Source: Acanthaster planci
Taxonomy: Eukaryota; Echinodermata; Asteroidea; Valvatida; Acanthasteridae
Assembly: GCF_001949145.1 (NCBI RefSeq)
Contig: NW_019091439.1
Location: 88,812 to 152,811 of the forward strand
Reading direction: 5' to 3'
DNA: 64,000 nucleotides
Positions 1-10,621 of this stretch are shown here, piece after piece (within the stretch, counting starts at the first letter, position 1; every line of letters begins with the position of its first letter). The position numbers and the translations under genes are program-made. The notes beneath the pieces were generated by a model, which worked only from the letters and a program-made list of their open reading frames with translations, searched no databases and was not told the origin of the DNA.

Positions 1-527
1 GGAATAGCCTTCACTGATGTAGTTAAAAAATTGTGTGCTGAGTGATTTCCAAGAGCGTATGAGGAGAAAACATGAGCCCTGACTTCCAGCTGAAGGTATA
101 GTCACTCGTCAGTTGACTATGTTAACCATTGCTCGCAAAACATTTTGATGGGTCCTTGCTTCAAATATATATGTTATTCGTGCCTTTTAGTAATCTGTCC
201 CGTGACTCTTTGTAGTCAGAAGTTTGCATGTGTAAAATAAAGTTTATATAAAACCGGGTTCATCTTTGAAATTAAACACTTGTGGCAAACAAAAAGGATA
301 GTATGCACATCAGGATAGAAATTGTGTCTTCATGAATTTTTTTCAGCATGTGTTCAATTGCTAACAGTTTTTGTAGTGTGACCATTTTTAATTTTGATCA
401 GTGAACAGTTTAAACAGTTCACTTTTGCAGACACTGTCAAATTAACCCAATAATGCCAGTAAAGGAAGATTGGAAGAATGGTACCTGATTTGCTTGTCAG
501 TCTTGCATTGTGTTTATTTGTCTGTAG
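1..527 (+). other. intron of GCN1 (no exon recognised)
   Basis: All forward frames carry stops and nothing in them resembles the part of GCN1 that should precede position 528. The stretch ends in an acceptor (TCTGTAG, 521-527). I read it as intron; the upstream exons lie outside the window. Confidence 0.6.
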
Positions 528-671
528 ATGATTCAACCTCCAGTCAATACCAGAGTTTTAGCCATCCTCTCTGAAGTTGCTGGTGAAGCACTTACCAAAC
601 ACCTCAGTAAGATTCTTCCTGCCTTAATGGATGCCCTGAAAAACAGTGTTGGAACTCTGCAAGAGCTTGAG
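528..671 (+). CDS. GCN1: GCN1 exon a
   Basis: 48 codons, beginning after acceptor TCTGTAG with I-Q-P-P-V-N-T-R and continuing into a HEAT helix (ILSEVAGEALTKHL). The donor is GAG|GCAAGT, a GC-type 5' splice site, because no usable GT keeps the frame. The leading ATG is internal, not a start codon. Confidence 0.92.
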
Positions 672-3600
672 GCAAGTCCCATCAGCCATTTGGTCTTTTC
701 CTGTGATAGTCCATTCTTTGCAAGTGTTGAGAAATAGAGATCCTGAATAGGAGCTTTGTATCATAAATACATGCATTGGTATTAATACGTTTAATGTCTT
801 TTGAATTGGCTTGGGAGCAGGAACTTCATTTGTAACATCTCATGAGTATTCTTTTCTTCAAAATCATAGAAAAATACAAGAAATGTGAATGGTTTTACTG
901 TCCTTAAATGACCCATTTTTAGGAGCTGCAGCATTGCCAAACTGTTGTGCTATCAGTCAAGGATGAGTTAGGTCTTCAGATTATCATGGATGAGATCTTA
1001 CCTGCCACCAAGAGCCCTAGCGCTGGGGTGCGGCGAGCTGCAGCTACCATTCTGTTTGTTTACTGCAGTCAGACAAAAGTCAACTACTCTCAGTTCGTCC
1101 CAGCACTTCTACGAAGTTTGATATTTCTGATGAAGGATGAAGACCAAAGTGTGTTGGATGTTACCTGGGATGCACTCAATGCAGTCACTAAGGTAGGAAT
1201 ACCAATCTATCTATTCATCAAAACAACCATTACATTAGGCATTTTTTCCTCATTCATAGCATTTATATTCACTCAAACAGAATCCTTTTTACAAACGTGA
1301 TCAACTCTCTCATGTGTAAATATTGACAGTACTTATCAAGACGTTTAAATTTTAGATTGAGATATTTGAAAATCATTGCTGGTGAATTTCTTATGTTTTG
1401 TTTGTACACCAGTAGATCATCCATATTCAGTTGAATTTGAGATTTTCAGTTTATTTTCAGATTAGGCTCACAATTTTGTCCTGTATTTCTCCTTGTTCTA
1501 ATGCAGAGTCTGTCTTCAGCTGACCAGCTGCAGCACATCTCTTCCCTTCGCCAGGCCATTCGCTATGCCTCAGAAGGCCTACATGGCAAGGAGCTGCCAG
1601 GATTCTGCCTGCCCAAGAAAGGAATCTCTCCAATCCTACCCATCTTCAGAGAAGCTCTGCTGAATGGACCCCAAGAACTGAAGGAGCAAGCTGCATCAGG
1701 ATTGGGCCAGGTCATTCAGCTGACTAGCAATGATGCACTCAAGTCACAGGTGGTCAATATCACTGGACCATTGATCCGAGTCTTGGGTGATCGCTACACT
1801 TGGACTTTGAAAGTAGCCATCTTGCAGACATTGACTCGGCTGCTTGGAAAGGTTGGTCCCCATCAACATCATTGTTTACCCTATCCTGAAGGTGTCAAAC
1901 GTACAGTCTTTTTTGTCTCTGTATAAGTTGAAAGAACCAAAAGCCTCTTCAGCACCCTTCATTGCTTTCTTTGGATTGAGGAAAGCAGTCATTCGTGTCT
2001 TGTGACTGTATGGTAACAAGCATAAACTGTTTTGATAATGATAATCATAATGTACTTTAATATTGTTAGTAATGTGTTGAGACCAGATACAGAAATTGAT
2101 AAATGACAGTTGATAGATTGCCAATAGCTGATGACATTTCTCACATTTTGTACTAACATTACTAGTCTGATTGATAATACTCCATTGTGTGTTCCAAGGT
2201 TGGTGTTCTCCTGAAGCCCTTCCTTCCTCAACTGCAAACCACTTTCCTGAGAGCATTGTCTGATACCAACCGGGCAGTACGCCTTGAGTCAGCCTCAGCT
2301 CTCTCCAAGCTAGTCATCATACATGCCAGGGTTGATCCATTATTTACAGAGCTACATACCGGTGTGAAGAATGAAGACAGTGACATAGGAGTCAGGTGAG
2401 ACCAGCTACTGGTTGAGGGAATCAACAAGCCTAAGCCCCAGTCCATGTGTGGATAGAAAACCCCTGAGTCCACTCAGTTTCAACACTTTGTAGTAATTTG
2501 ACTATCTGAATATCAGTCCCAAGGTAATGGAATGGTGGATAAACCATACAGTCTTCATCCAGTGAAATACTGCACTACCAGGGTTTCCCCTTAGAGGTCA
2601 CCCGCTAGCCAAATGCGAGTAAAAACAGTCACGGGCAAGTCAAAACACTTCCCTCAGTCGTCCTTCAGGCGAGTTAAAATATGTACACGTTGTTTGTTTT
2701 TCTGATATGATTAAAGAAAATTTTAAAAAGTCTTGATTTCAAAGCTTTACCTTTTGTTTGTCATGAATGTAACTTTATTTCATTGGAATCAAATAAACCC
2801 CAACATCACTTCTGACTCACACCTGGAATCCCATATTGTGTGCTAGGACTACGTGTACATTGTACCTAGTAATAATAATAATAATATCATCAACGCATCA
2901 ACGATAGTTTCTCCAGTAGTCAGTGACCTCTATACATGACCAATATAATTAACATATAATTCATATTGGGAACCAGATACCAAAAACCGATACTGCGCCC
3001 ATAGACTGGTGCAGTTTGGTTCGTAAGTGACTTCATTGTACCTCTGATCGCAAGCCCCTCATTGGACAATCATGCCGGGGAAGTGAGTAGGGAACAGGAA
3101 CCAGTCTACCCACGAACCTCTATCACCCCATGTGATAGCGGTTGATAGAAACGTCTTGGTGGACCAACCTTCTTAAGTCAAAAACCTGCTTTAATTATTT
3201 TTTTCACACATTTCATGGGCTAGTAAAAATCTCTGCGGGCTAGTAAAAATCACAATTTACTAGCCAGGCGGGCTACTGTAAGAAAAATAAAGGGCAAGCC
3301 CTGACTACCCGGATGTACATTGAATGGATTCAGGGGAGCCAGGATTCTAGGCTGTAATCAGTCCTCGGATGTAAAATAAGGCATATGAAAACATTGCAGT
3401 AGTCAAAAATTGGTAAAACCCTAGCTATAGTCCCTAATTCTTTGTCACTACTCGGTATTTCAAAGGTAAAATGAAACTTACAGAATAAGATGTTTCATTG
3501 TTTTTCAGTTATTGATGCATTCTGTTTCTTCCACTGTATAAATAAATTTCCTTTTGACATCACAAACACGTTTTGAGCTGTGGTCATGAAAACTAGAGCT

Positions 3601-6600
3601 ACTTGGTGTAAGACTTAATCAGGAATGACTAACATGGTTTGTTGATACAGGGAGACATTCTTACAGGCCATACGTGGAGTCATCAGAGGAGGTGGTCAAA
3701 AGATGAGTGATGCTAACAGAAAGGCCATTACAGCAACCCTGGTAGGGTTACTGGCAGTACCTGAGGTAAAATCACAGAGAATCCAATCATGCCATTACTT
3801 TGCTCTTAGGAAGGCCCCTAATAATGGAAGAAAAAATGCACCAGCTTTTGTTCTAAACAAAAGAAAAAAGGAACATCAAAGGCAATTTATTCCTACAATA
3901 ACCAGCACATTGCCTCCACCGTCACTTGGATGGATTATCTATGTTGATAATCCAGTGTATGTATCCGCTGTCTTTGGTTCATATTAATGATTTAGAACTT
4001 AAAAATAAGTGTCATTTATTTAAGTACAAATCTTTTGGTTGACCAAAGACATTGCAAAGTTTCAGTCTATTCAAAGTTTAGCATGTAGCTTCTTCAAAAG
4101 TTACTGTTAAGCACAGGCTTTGTAAACAATATAGATACTTTTAAGAGTTGGCACAAAATTGAGCACATTGAAGCGTTCATAAAGGTTGAACAAGGCCATG
4201 AGCTGATATATGAGAGAGGTTCAATCTTTGTAATATCTCTGGAAGCAATGAGTTTAGATCACTAGTGTCAAATTATGTCAAATGGGCAATGAATTGGGCA
4301 AGGTATCCCTACTTCTGGTGTTTGAAATTCCTGTTAATTTCCTGATGTTTTTCTAATACCAATTCACAAAGTAGTCAGTGCACAGTGTGTCCATTTATTC
4401 CCTATTAACCCTAACCCCCTAGGGTGTATGTAAAATCGTAGTAAAATTGGAGGAGTTGGGAGTGTTAGGGTTAAACATACAGCTATTTTTTACAGGACAC
4501 TGCACGTATGGCTGCAGCAGGCTGCGTTGGTACAATCTGTCCTATACTACCCCAGGAGGAACTGGACTCTCTTATCCTATCAAACCTTCTGGGTAAGTAG
4601 TGTTAGAACAAAAGAAATTAATAAGTCTTAGATCGATATGTCTATCTACGAAAAATTGTGAAACAAGTTGTGTATATGTTTGATAATACCACTTACAAAA
4701 AGAAGACACATCATTGCACATGTTTTATTTAAACTTGCTTAAAGATTTGAAGCAAAAGAAATCATAATATACGTCTAGTTAGTGCATTACAGATGTCTTG
4801 ACATGCAATGCCAACTTTTCATGTTGGCTTTGCCCTTCCACCAAAATGTTCTACACTCTTCATTGTTCTCTTCGAGCTAATGAGTAACAAATTCTAGACT
4901 TCTTGCGTGGAACTTGATGCACAGCCTCCCAGTTTGCTGGTAGAGGTATGCTGCCTACTATTCCTACATTGGCTGAGGTCAGCTTCATTAACTGGTTGGT
5001 TCAAGATACAATGGACTTTGAGTCAGGGTGGTGTGAATGTTTAACATTCAGGTTTTGCCATTCATTTAGAATATAGTGCTTGTAACATTACATTAGTGGA
5101 AGGACAAAAGCCAGTATCAACAATGTGCAAATTTACAATGAAGAATTGGACAGTGTGCTGAAAATGACCCCATGCTTCTTTGGTCCTGTCCATTACAGTG
5201 AATGATCCTAGTGCCATATGGGTATTGCAACATGGAAGGAGCGTGGCACTGTCTGTTGCCATGAAAGAAGCTCCTGACAAACTCTTATCTGATAAATACA
5301 GATCCTTGGTACTGGAAACAGTGTTGAGAAACATCTCCAATGATCGGGTAAGTTTTGCTCTGACTTTCCCTGAAGGCTGGTGATTTTTTCAAGAATAGTA
5401 TTTCATGCATTCAATAACAAACAATGAAGTAGGATGGATCCCGCAAGGCTGTGCTGTGTCATTTTTAAATGAATAATATGGGTACCATCACCACTGAAGT
5501 GCCCATTAGCTTGTTGACAGGAGCATTTGTGACAAAATGTTTAAAAAACCCATGCCCTAGTTGGGAGCCCTTGTTCACAAGGCTGTGACACTGAACATGC
5601 ATCCTAAAATTAACAACAAATCTATGCCTTAACACCATGCAAGAAAAAGTACAGTAATCACAATGAAGCAACAGTGGACAAGTCGAGGAAGATTTGAACC
5701 TGTGACCTCCTGAACACTTTACGGACACTACCCTGTGGCTTAGCTTGAAGGGAGAGAGATGTGACAAAGGACATTCAGCATTTGTGTTCAGTGGTACACC
5801 GTCTTTTCATCGTGGCACTAACCAAAGCAGACGGTATCAGATAACAGGTGGCGCTCATGATAGCTGCAAAAGTTCTGAAATTCACATGACATTAGTAAAG
5901 GGCAAAAAGGACACCACGCCACTGATACCAACTGAGCTACACTACCCTTCTTTTTGTGATGAAGTGTTTGGATATTATGTGTTTAATGCCATTTGTAAAT
6001 GGCTTTCTACAGATACCTATATCTGTCAGTGGTCTGAGAGCAATTGGATTCTTTAGTCAACATCTGGTGGGGAAAAATGAGGAATTACCTGCCAATGTTG
6101 TCTCTATTCTTGTCAAGGTGGGTATTATTTATTTTAAAAAATATTGATTTCGGACGAAAACCTTAGATTGCTGGAGTTAAAATTCTAGGTTTTCCAAGCC
6201 TTGCTTTATTTCAGCATTTATGATTCAGTTTGCATCATTGGGTAGGAACGTAAAGGTACGGCTGTTTGTGCAAAATTATGTGACTCCCTTTTCTCTGATT
6301 TTTCAGATATTATTCAAATAGGAACATCTTATCTCAATTCATTTGGAGGTTACAGTTATAATCGTCATTCAGAGACTTCATTTACCGGATGTGCATTAGC
6401 TTATACATGCAGTTTGAATACACATGTAGTATATTTTTAAAAAAATGGCGTGGTGCTTTATGTAGTGAGAATTGTCAACTCTTCACAGCGAGCCTTTTTG
6501 AAGAAATACTGCAGATAATTACTATTTTTTATGAAGAGAAAAGGTATAAACTAGTCCCAAAAAACATTAAAGCTGAAGATGTAGGAGTTTGACTTGCACA

Positions 6601-8093
6601 CCCAAAGAATTTCTGGTTTTTACCGGTATGTGTCTCTCCTTGTGCATTGGAAAAATCACACAAAAAATATATACTGTATGATTATGCTACCATGCTCCAC
6701 ACAATGGACCTCATAAAGTCTGTTATATGGGATCTTGTATCAAGGAAATTTGTTTCATTATTAGATTATTGTAGTCATTCTATGCATGCTGGCTTTTTTC
6801 CCTGGATAAATCTAATTTGATGTTCTGATTTCCAACTTGGTATCTTTATACGTACACACATTGTGCAGATCAGAATTGTGTAAAATTTGTCAAATGCCTG
6901 TAAATTGAAAACACATGTACCTCCAGCAACTTGAAACTAATTGTTTTAGGGTATCATTTATTTTTTGCTCATCCATTTATGTCTTTCTTTTTGTCTTGAC
7001 AGAATTTAAATCACGCATCCAATGATATAAAAATGACGGCTGCTCAGATGATAACACAAATTGCAAAGGCATCGGACATGCCAATGAGCATGTCTGTCAT
7101 TAAGACATTGGTCATTGTTCTTGTTAGCAATACCAAAGACAAGAACACAGCTGTGCAGGCAGACAGTGAGATAGCATTGGTAGCACTTCTCCAAATGAGA
7201 AGCAATGACAACCTAGTACAGGTGAGCAAATTCAGTCACTGCTTTTAAAAAACAGTAAGTGCCTGTCATTTACCTTTTCAATAAACATGTTGACAGTCTT
7301 ACTATATTTGAAATATTGTCACTGTAATAATGCATTGTTATAATATTGTTTACGTGTATTTAAGGATTCAATTAATGTATTACTGATAACTAGTTTCATG
7401 CGACACCCAATATGTAGAAGTTTCTAGGAATACCGTGGGGACTATCCACAGTGTTTACATACGTTCACACGTATGGGCACCGTAGATGTCAGGAAAATAT
7501 GTGCAGAACAGTAGATGGGAACAAATTCATTTGGGGGAATTAATTTGTCCCCACGTTGTCGTGTGTAGTTTTCTAATGCACGTATTCACTTGCCCATTTA
7601 AGAGTGAAATTCTAGGCCTGTGTTTGTCATGAAAAGAATTCATTAGTGTCATTTCACTTGCTTTACACTGTGTGATAAAGTAAACCAGCAAGATATGGGA
7701 TGCAGGGGTACCCCCTTTACATGTCCGATCCCTATACACACTCTAGACTATTGTCACCTAACACATCCCCCTACATGTCTTCAAAGAATTCCTGAGATTC
7801 TGATCAAACAGTGACCTACACAAAGGGGGGGGACTCTCCATCCCATATCTTGCTTCATATGTGATAAAGAGCGGAATTTACATGTTCAGCATTCTTGTAC
7901 CACAGATTGGTGTCCATCCCGTGTGATTTGTATGGCTAAACCATCTCCATGTTCACTTAATTATTTACAGTCCACCCTGAAGAACTTAGACTCCGTACCA
8001 GCTGCCAACCTTACTGAGTGTTTGAAGAGGCTCCGCAAAGTTGCAAATCAACCTGAGCCAGCATTTGAAGCTGATGACACAGTCGTTCGCTGA
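528..8093 (+). CDS. GCN1: GCN1, C-terminal part (10 exons; 5' end outside window)
   Basis: The ten spliced exons give 587 residues plus a stop. They follow the C-terminus of metazoan GCN1 (about 2,670 aa) without a gap, so roughly the last fifth of the protein is here. Family knowledge: GCN1 is a cytosolic HEAT-repeat protein that binds (collided) ribosomes and, with GCN20/ABCF3, activates GCN2, which phosphorylates eIF2alpha during amino-acid starvation; its RWD-binding region lies in the C-terminal part. Seen here: repeated amphipathic HEAT helices, and conserved blocks such as PGFCLPKKG, ITGPLIRVLGDR, KPFLPQLQTTF, VDPLFTEL, HGRSVALSVA and NTKDKNTAV. Every exon joins in phase (0,0,0,2,0,1,0,0,0) with consensus AG acceptors; one donor is GC. 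There is no frameshift or stop. The next gene starts 2.4 kb downstream on the same strand. Confidence 0.97.
923..1192 (+). CDS. GCN1: GCN1 exon b
   Basis: 90 codons in phase 0 on both sides, starting ELQHCQTVVLSVKDE and ending WDALNAVTK. Acceptor TTTTTAG and donor AAG|GTAGGA. It encodes HEAT repeats matching the GCN1 'NCQAVILSVEDD... WDALNAITK' region. Confidence 0.95.
1507..1851 (+). CDS. GCN1: GCN1 exon c
   Basis: 115 codons in phase 0, the longest GCN1 exon here. It includes PGFCLPKKGISPILP and ITGPLIRVLGDRY, among the best conserved GCN1 blocks. By position it probably lies in the GCN2 RWD-binding region known from yeast (inference). Acceptor TGCAG, donor AAG|GTTGGT. Confidence 0.96.
2199..2395 (+). 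CDS. GCN1: GCN1 exon d
   Basis: Begins VGVLLKPFLPQLQTTF and ends in phase 2 within an Arg codon (AG|GTGAGA). It encodes HEAT helices including RLESASALSKL and VDPLFTEL. Confidence 0.95.
2579..3303. mobile_element. non-autonomous DNA transposon, hAT-like ends
   Basis: The left end CAGGGTTTCCCCTTA and the reverse complement of the right end (CAGGGCTTGCCCTTT) form imperfect terminal inverted repeats. Both continue into related GCTAG/CCCGC and AGTAAAAA blocks. The 5-bp word ACTAC flanks both sides (2574-2578 and 3304-3308). There is no coding potential. CAGGG termini are typical of hAT elements, but hAT usually makes an 8-bp duplication, so the family is tentative. It sits in the GCN1 intron 2396-3650. 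Confidence 0.6.
3651..3765 (+). CDS. GCN1: GCN1 exon e
   Basis: Completes the split Arg codon, then ETFLQAIRGVIRGGGQKM and ends at LLAVPE. Acceptor GATACAG, donor GAG|GTAAAA. It corresponds to the GCN1 'DTMLQALRFVIQGAG' helix. Confidence 0.94.
4405..4474. mobile_element. 70-bp TTAA-flanked palindromic-end element, copy 1
   Basis: TTAACCCTAAC at the left end and GTTAGGGTTAA at the right end are inverted repeats, each finishing in TTAA. A second copy of the same 70-bp sequence lies at 21677-21746. TTAA flanks followed by CCC resemble piggyBac-type termini; the family is inferred only from the ends. Confidence 0.55.
4496..4592 (+). CDS. GCN1: GCN1 exon f
   Basis: DTARMAAAGCVGTICPILPQ through LILSNLL, ending in phase 1 (CTG G|GTAAGT). 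It matches the GCN1 'ISSAGCLGELCAFL' HEAT helix. Confidence 0.94.
5199..5347 (+). CDS. GCN1: GCN1 exon g
   Basis: Starts in phase 1 with the Val codon, then NDPSAIWVLQHGRSVALSVA and ends ISNDR. The HGRS-ALSVA block is diagnostic for GCN1. Acceptor CATTACAG, donor CGG|GTAAGT. Confidence 0.95.
5650..5750 (-). repeat. tRNA-derived SINE
   Basis: On the minus strand GGTTCAAATC (5691-5700) fits the RNA polymerase III B box. It lies about 40 nt after an A-box-like GCTAAGCCACAGGGTAG (5728-5744). The order and spacing match a tRNA-derived SINE head. It lies in the GCN1 intron 5348-6012. Outer limits are approximate. Confidence 0.5.
5905..5948 (-). repeat. second tRNA-like (A-box) fragment
   Basis: The minus strand reads AGGGTAGTGTAGCTCAGTTG, a good tRNA 5' half including an A box. 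No B box follows at tRNA spacing; the nearest is about 230 nt further along in the SINE at 5650-5750. I take it as a second SINE head or a tandem or composite SINE, not a tRNA gene. Confidence 0.35.
6013..6117 (+). CDS. GCN1: GCN1 exon h
   Basis: 35 codons in phase 0: IPISVSGLRAIGFFSQHLVG through VVSILVK. It matches the GCN1 'IPIAVSGVRGMGFLMRHH' block. Acceptor CTACAG, donor AAG|GTGGGT. Confidence 0.95.
7003..7221 (+). CDS. GCN1: GCN1 exon i
   Basis: 73 codons in phase 0, starting NLNHASNDIKMTAAQMI and including LVSNTKDKNTAVQA, a strongly conserved GCN1 motif. Acceptor CTTGACAG, donor CAG|GTGAGC. Confidence 0.95.
7688..7860. mobile_element. about 175-bp MITE, copy A
   Basis: The ends are inverted repeats: AGCAAGATATGGGATG (from 7688) and its complement CATCCCATATCTTGCT (to 7855). 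The interior matches, in opposite orientation, the copy at 60198-60366 over nearly its whole length. Shared words include GGGGGATGTGTTA and TGTGTATAGGGAT. It lies in the last GCN1 intron. Confidence 0.65.
7971..8093 (+). CDS. GCN1: GCN1 terminal coding exon
   Basis: 40 codons plus stop TGA (8091-8093): STLKNLDSVPAANLTECLKR and so on, ending ADDTVVR. It corresponds to the GCN1 C-terminus ('...LNEVNRRSLKKLASQ'). Acceptor ATTTACAG. Confidence 0.94.
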   Translation, partial: STLKNLDSVPAANLTECLKRLRKVANQPEPAFEADDTVVR

Positions 8094-8530
8094 AAAGATT
8101 TTTTTCTCTATATTTTGTGAAGGCCAAATAAAAAAAAGCAAACATACATCCAAGTGGAGATTTTGTGGGTTACTTATGTAACAACTTGAAGTTCTTTGTA
8201 AACTTAGCAACAAGTTTCTGCTATTTGATATAATTCTATTCAGAAACTGGAAATGAATGGTTCTGGGTTTTGTTAAATTTGTTGTGATGATACAGAATTT
8301 GAGATATATAAAGTCATTGTGGTTGGTTTGGTGTGCATCTCATCCCACTTAAGACGTGTACATAGTAAATCATTCAATATGAAGTTATCATTTACTCATT
8401 ACAATACACTTACTGATCTTGGTTGTATCTAAAAATTTATATGCAAGTTTTAATAAAGTGAAATTTACCATTCATTTGCTTGTGTATCAGGTCAGATGAT
8501 ATTTTCTCGATGATGTGAATAAAACATCTC
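8094..8530 (+). other. GCN1 3'UTR with candidate poly(A) signals
   Basis: AATAAA hexamers follow the stop at about 8126-8132, at 8452-8457, and around 8518. The most proximal is only about 35 nt after the stop. Which one is used cannot be told from sequence. Confidence 0.5.
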
Positions 8531-10474
8531 TCAAGACTATCAATACATGTGGTTTATAGTAATATGTACAACATTTTCAGTTTCTTTCGCAGTAGTTTTC
8601 AAAAATCCCAGTTAAAAAGGAATCATCTGAAATTGAATTTAATGTCATGTACAAAGGTAATATAGACACGAGCCTCATGGTTATGGTCCAAAGCATTTTG
8701 TTGTCATTTTGACCATAACCAGATCAGAAATAGAATCTCTACATGTAGGAACATAGAGCTATTAAACATAGCCCCATGGTAGGAGTTAAATTTTATTTCT
8801 TAACAGAATAAATTGTGATGCAGATTAAAAATCCTGGAATCAGACCTTTTTAGACTCCAGTAGTATTGAAACCTCAAGCTGGATTATGCTTTGAACACCT
8901 GGCTACCATGGGCGTCCATCCTTATTTATTTAGTAATAAGAGTTTCGTTTCAAATTAAGTAAATGTATTTAGTTCAACCTGAGCTAGAGGTTGGCATGGT
9001 GAAAATAATAGATAAGGTTGCCATGCCATCTGGTCATGACAGAGTCAAGTGCTTTCATCATACAAGGGCAAATTTTCAACAGTGTACTACATTTAACAAC
9101 CAATTTCTCATTTTAATTGAAAAATTTGTGAAATAAAGCAATTATTCATAATGAACCTATTCTTACAAGTTGCTTAGTATGGCACTGATAAGGCCTTTGG
9201 TTTTAAAATATACAAAATGTGCGTGTGGACTTGCATGTCTCCTACAAAGTTGTAACATTGATCTGTAGCTCTTTTTTTTTGGACACTGAGAAATTTTCCA
9301 GTCTTCATACATAGTCAGTGTTCATGGCAAATATGATAACTTCCTCTTTACAAATTATCAGCCATGACCTTGAATATTTTCCCGCATTCCTACTATGAAG
9401 TGGTTTTGTTGGGTGCATTTTCACGTACATTTTATTTTCCATTTTAAACATACTTAATTGTCCTGTTTTCCTTTGAGCAAAGTTGATATCCTGCATTAAT
9501 TTGATCAGTGTTCAAGCACTCCATCTTGCACGGCATTGTCAGTTTCATTTGTTGGTCTCTAAAACAAATGTCAAAGCAAAGAGCGCTTTGCAAATTCGTA
9601 TTTGCCTTCAAGGGTGAAATAAAAGATGTGTATTTTTAAAATGTACTAAGTGTATCTTTATAGTTTTTAGTTTGTTTTGTTTCGTGGGGGTGTCTTTTTT
9701 GTTTTGCTTTGTGTATGTGCTTTTAATTTTTTTTTCTAAATACTGTGAACTTTTAATAATGCATGCAATCAGAGGTTGGACCTTGCGTGCACTCAACTAA
9801 ATTCTGAAGGAGAAGGAATGGGGAAAGGGAGTATCCCAGCACAAGTGTATTGGCGGAATAACCTCCCCAATTAGTAATCCAGCCATCACAAGATATGTGG
9901 GTTTTTTTTAAAAAGGATCACCCCGACCATCACATCATCGAATCATCTCGATAACAGCATCAGGACGAGGTGACAGCACGATGATATGATCATGGAGGAA
10001 GGATTCTTCCATGATATGATTAATGAGCTATACATGTACCCGTTGCAAGCTCTAAACCAAAAAATATGGCGGGCGCGACAATTTGTGCGATGAGGTATTA
10101 CTTTCACTGATTGGAGTTCCAAAGTTCACCCAAACACACTGAGACTAGAGATCAATCAATCAATTAGCGGCCGAGACGGGCCCATAGCAACACAAACAAG
10201 CCTGACACAAAGCGCCATTTTTCTATTGATCGGATACTATGCATGAATTATGTGTGTGTGCAGTGAGCCATCTGCAACACATGTATACAATAATACCTAT
10301 GTATGCACGCCGTCAAGGGTCTGACTATAGAGCAAGGACCCGTTTATTTTCAACTTGAAAATAGGTAGGGCCTAAACCTACAGGCGAAAAACGTCTCCAA
10401 CAGTCACGCTGCTGCATGAGGTTGCAGAGAGGTAGGCCTAGCGAGTTGAATCTGAAATATTATAGGTGTCCAAG
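8531..10474. other. intergenic region between GCN1 and the LRR gene
   Basis: AT-rich, no coding signal. CpG content rises from about 10050 on, consistent with a promoter and 5'UTR for the downstream gene. No TATA box is evident at a supportable position. Confidence 0.5.
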
Positions 10475-10621
10475 ATGTCGAACGAAAATGAGCCGGAAGA
10501 CCAAACTGAAGAGGAAGATATGGTTGTGCTAGATACGGACGAAAACGCCAACAAGACACCGGCTGGTAGCAGAGCGCCCAGCCGGGCCAAGAGTCGAGGC
10601 AGTATCGGAGATGATCGCAAG
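10475..10621 (+). CDS. LRRC74A: LRRC74-like exon 1 (start codon)
   Basis: 49 codons, MSNENEPEDQTEEEDMVV through SIGDDRK; acidic, then Ser/Arg-rich. I chose the ATG at 10475: the frame upstream has only a GTG and soon a stop. Donor AAG|GTAGGC, phase 0. Confidence 0.88.

Noticed and set aside
1-120. Possible upstream GCN1 exon ending at CTGAAG|GTATAG
   Set aside because: No frame gives GCN1-like residues; stops interrupt all three frames.
10183-10195. X-box (RFX) half-site CATAGCAAC upstream of the LRR gene
   Set aside because: Only a half-site; such short words are frequent and a ciliary role for the gene is not shown by the sequence.
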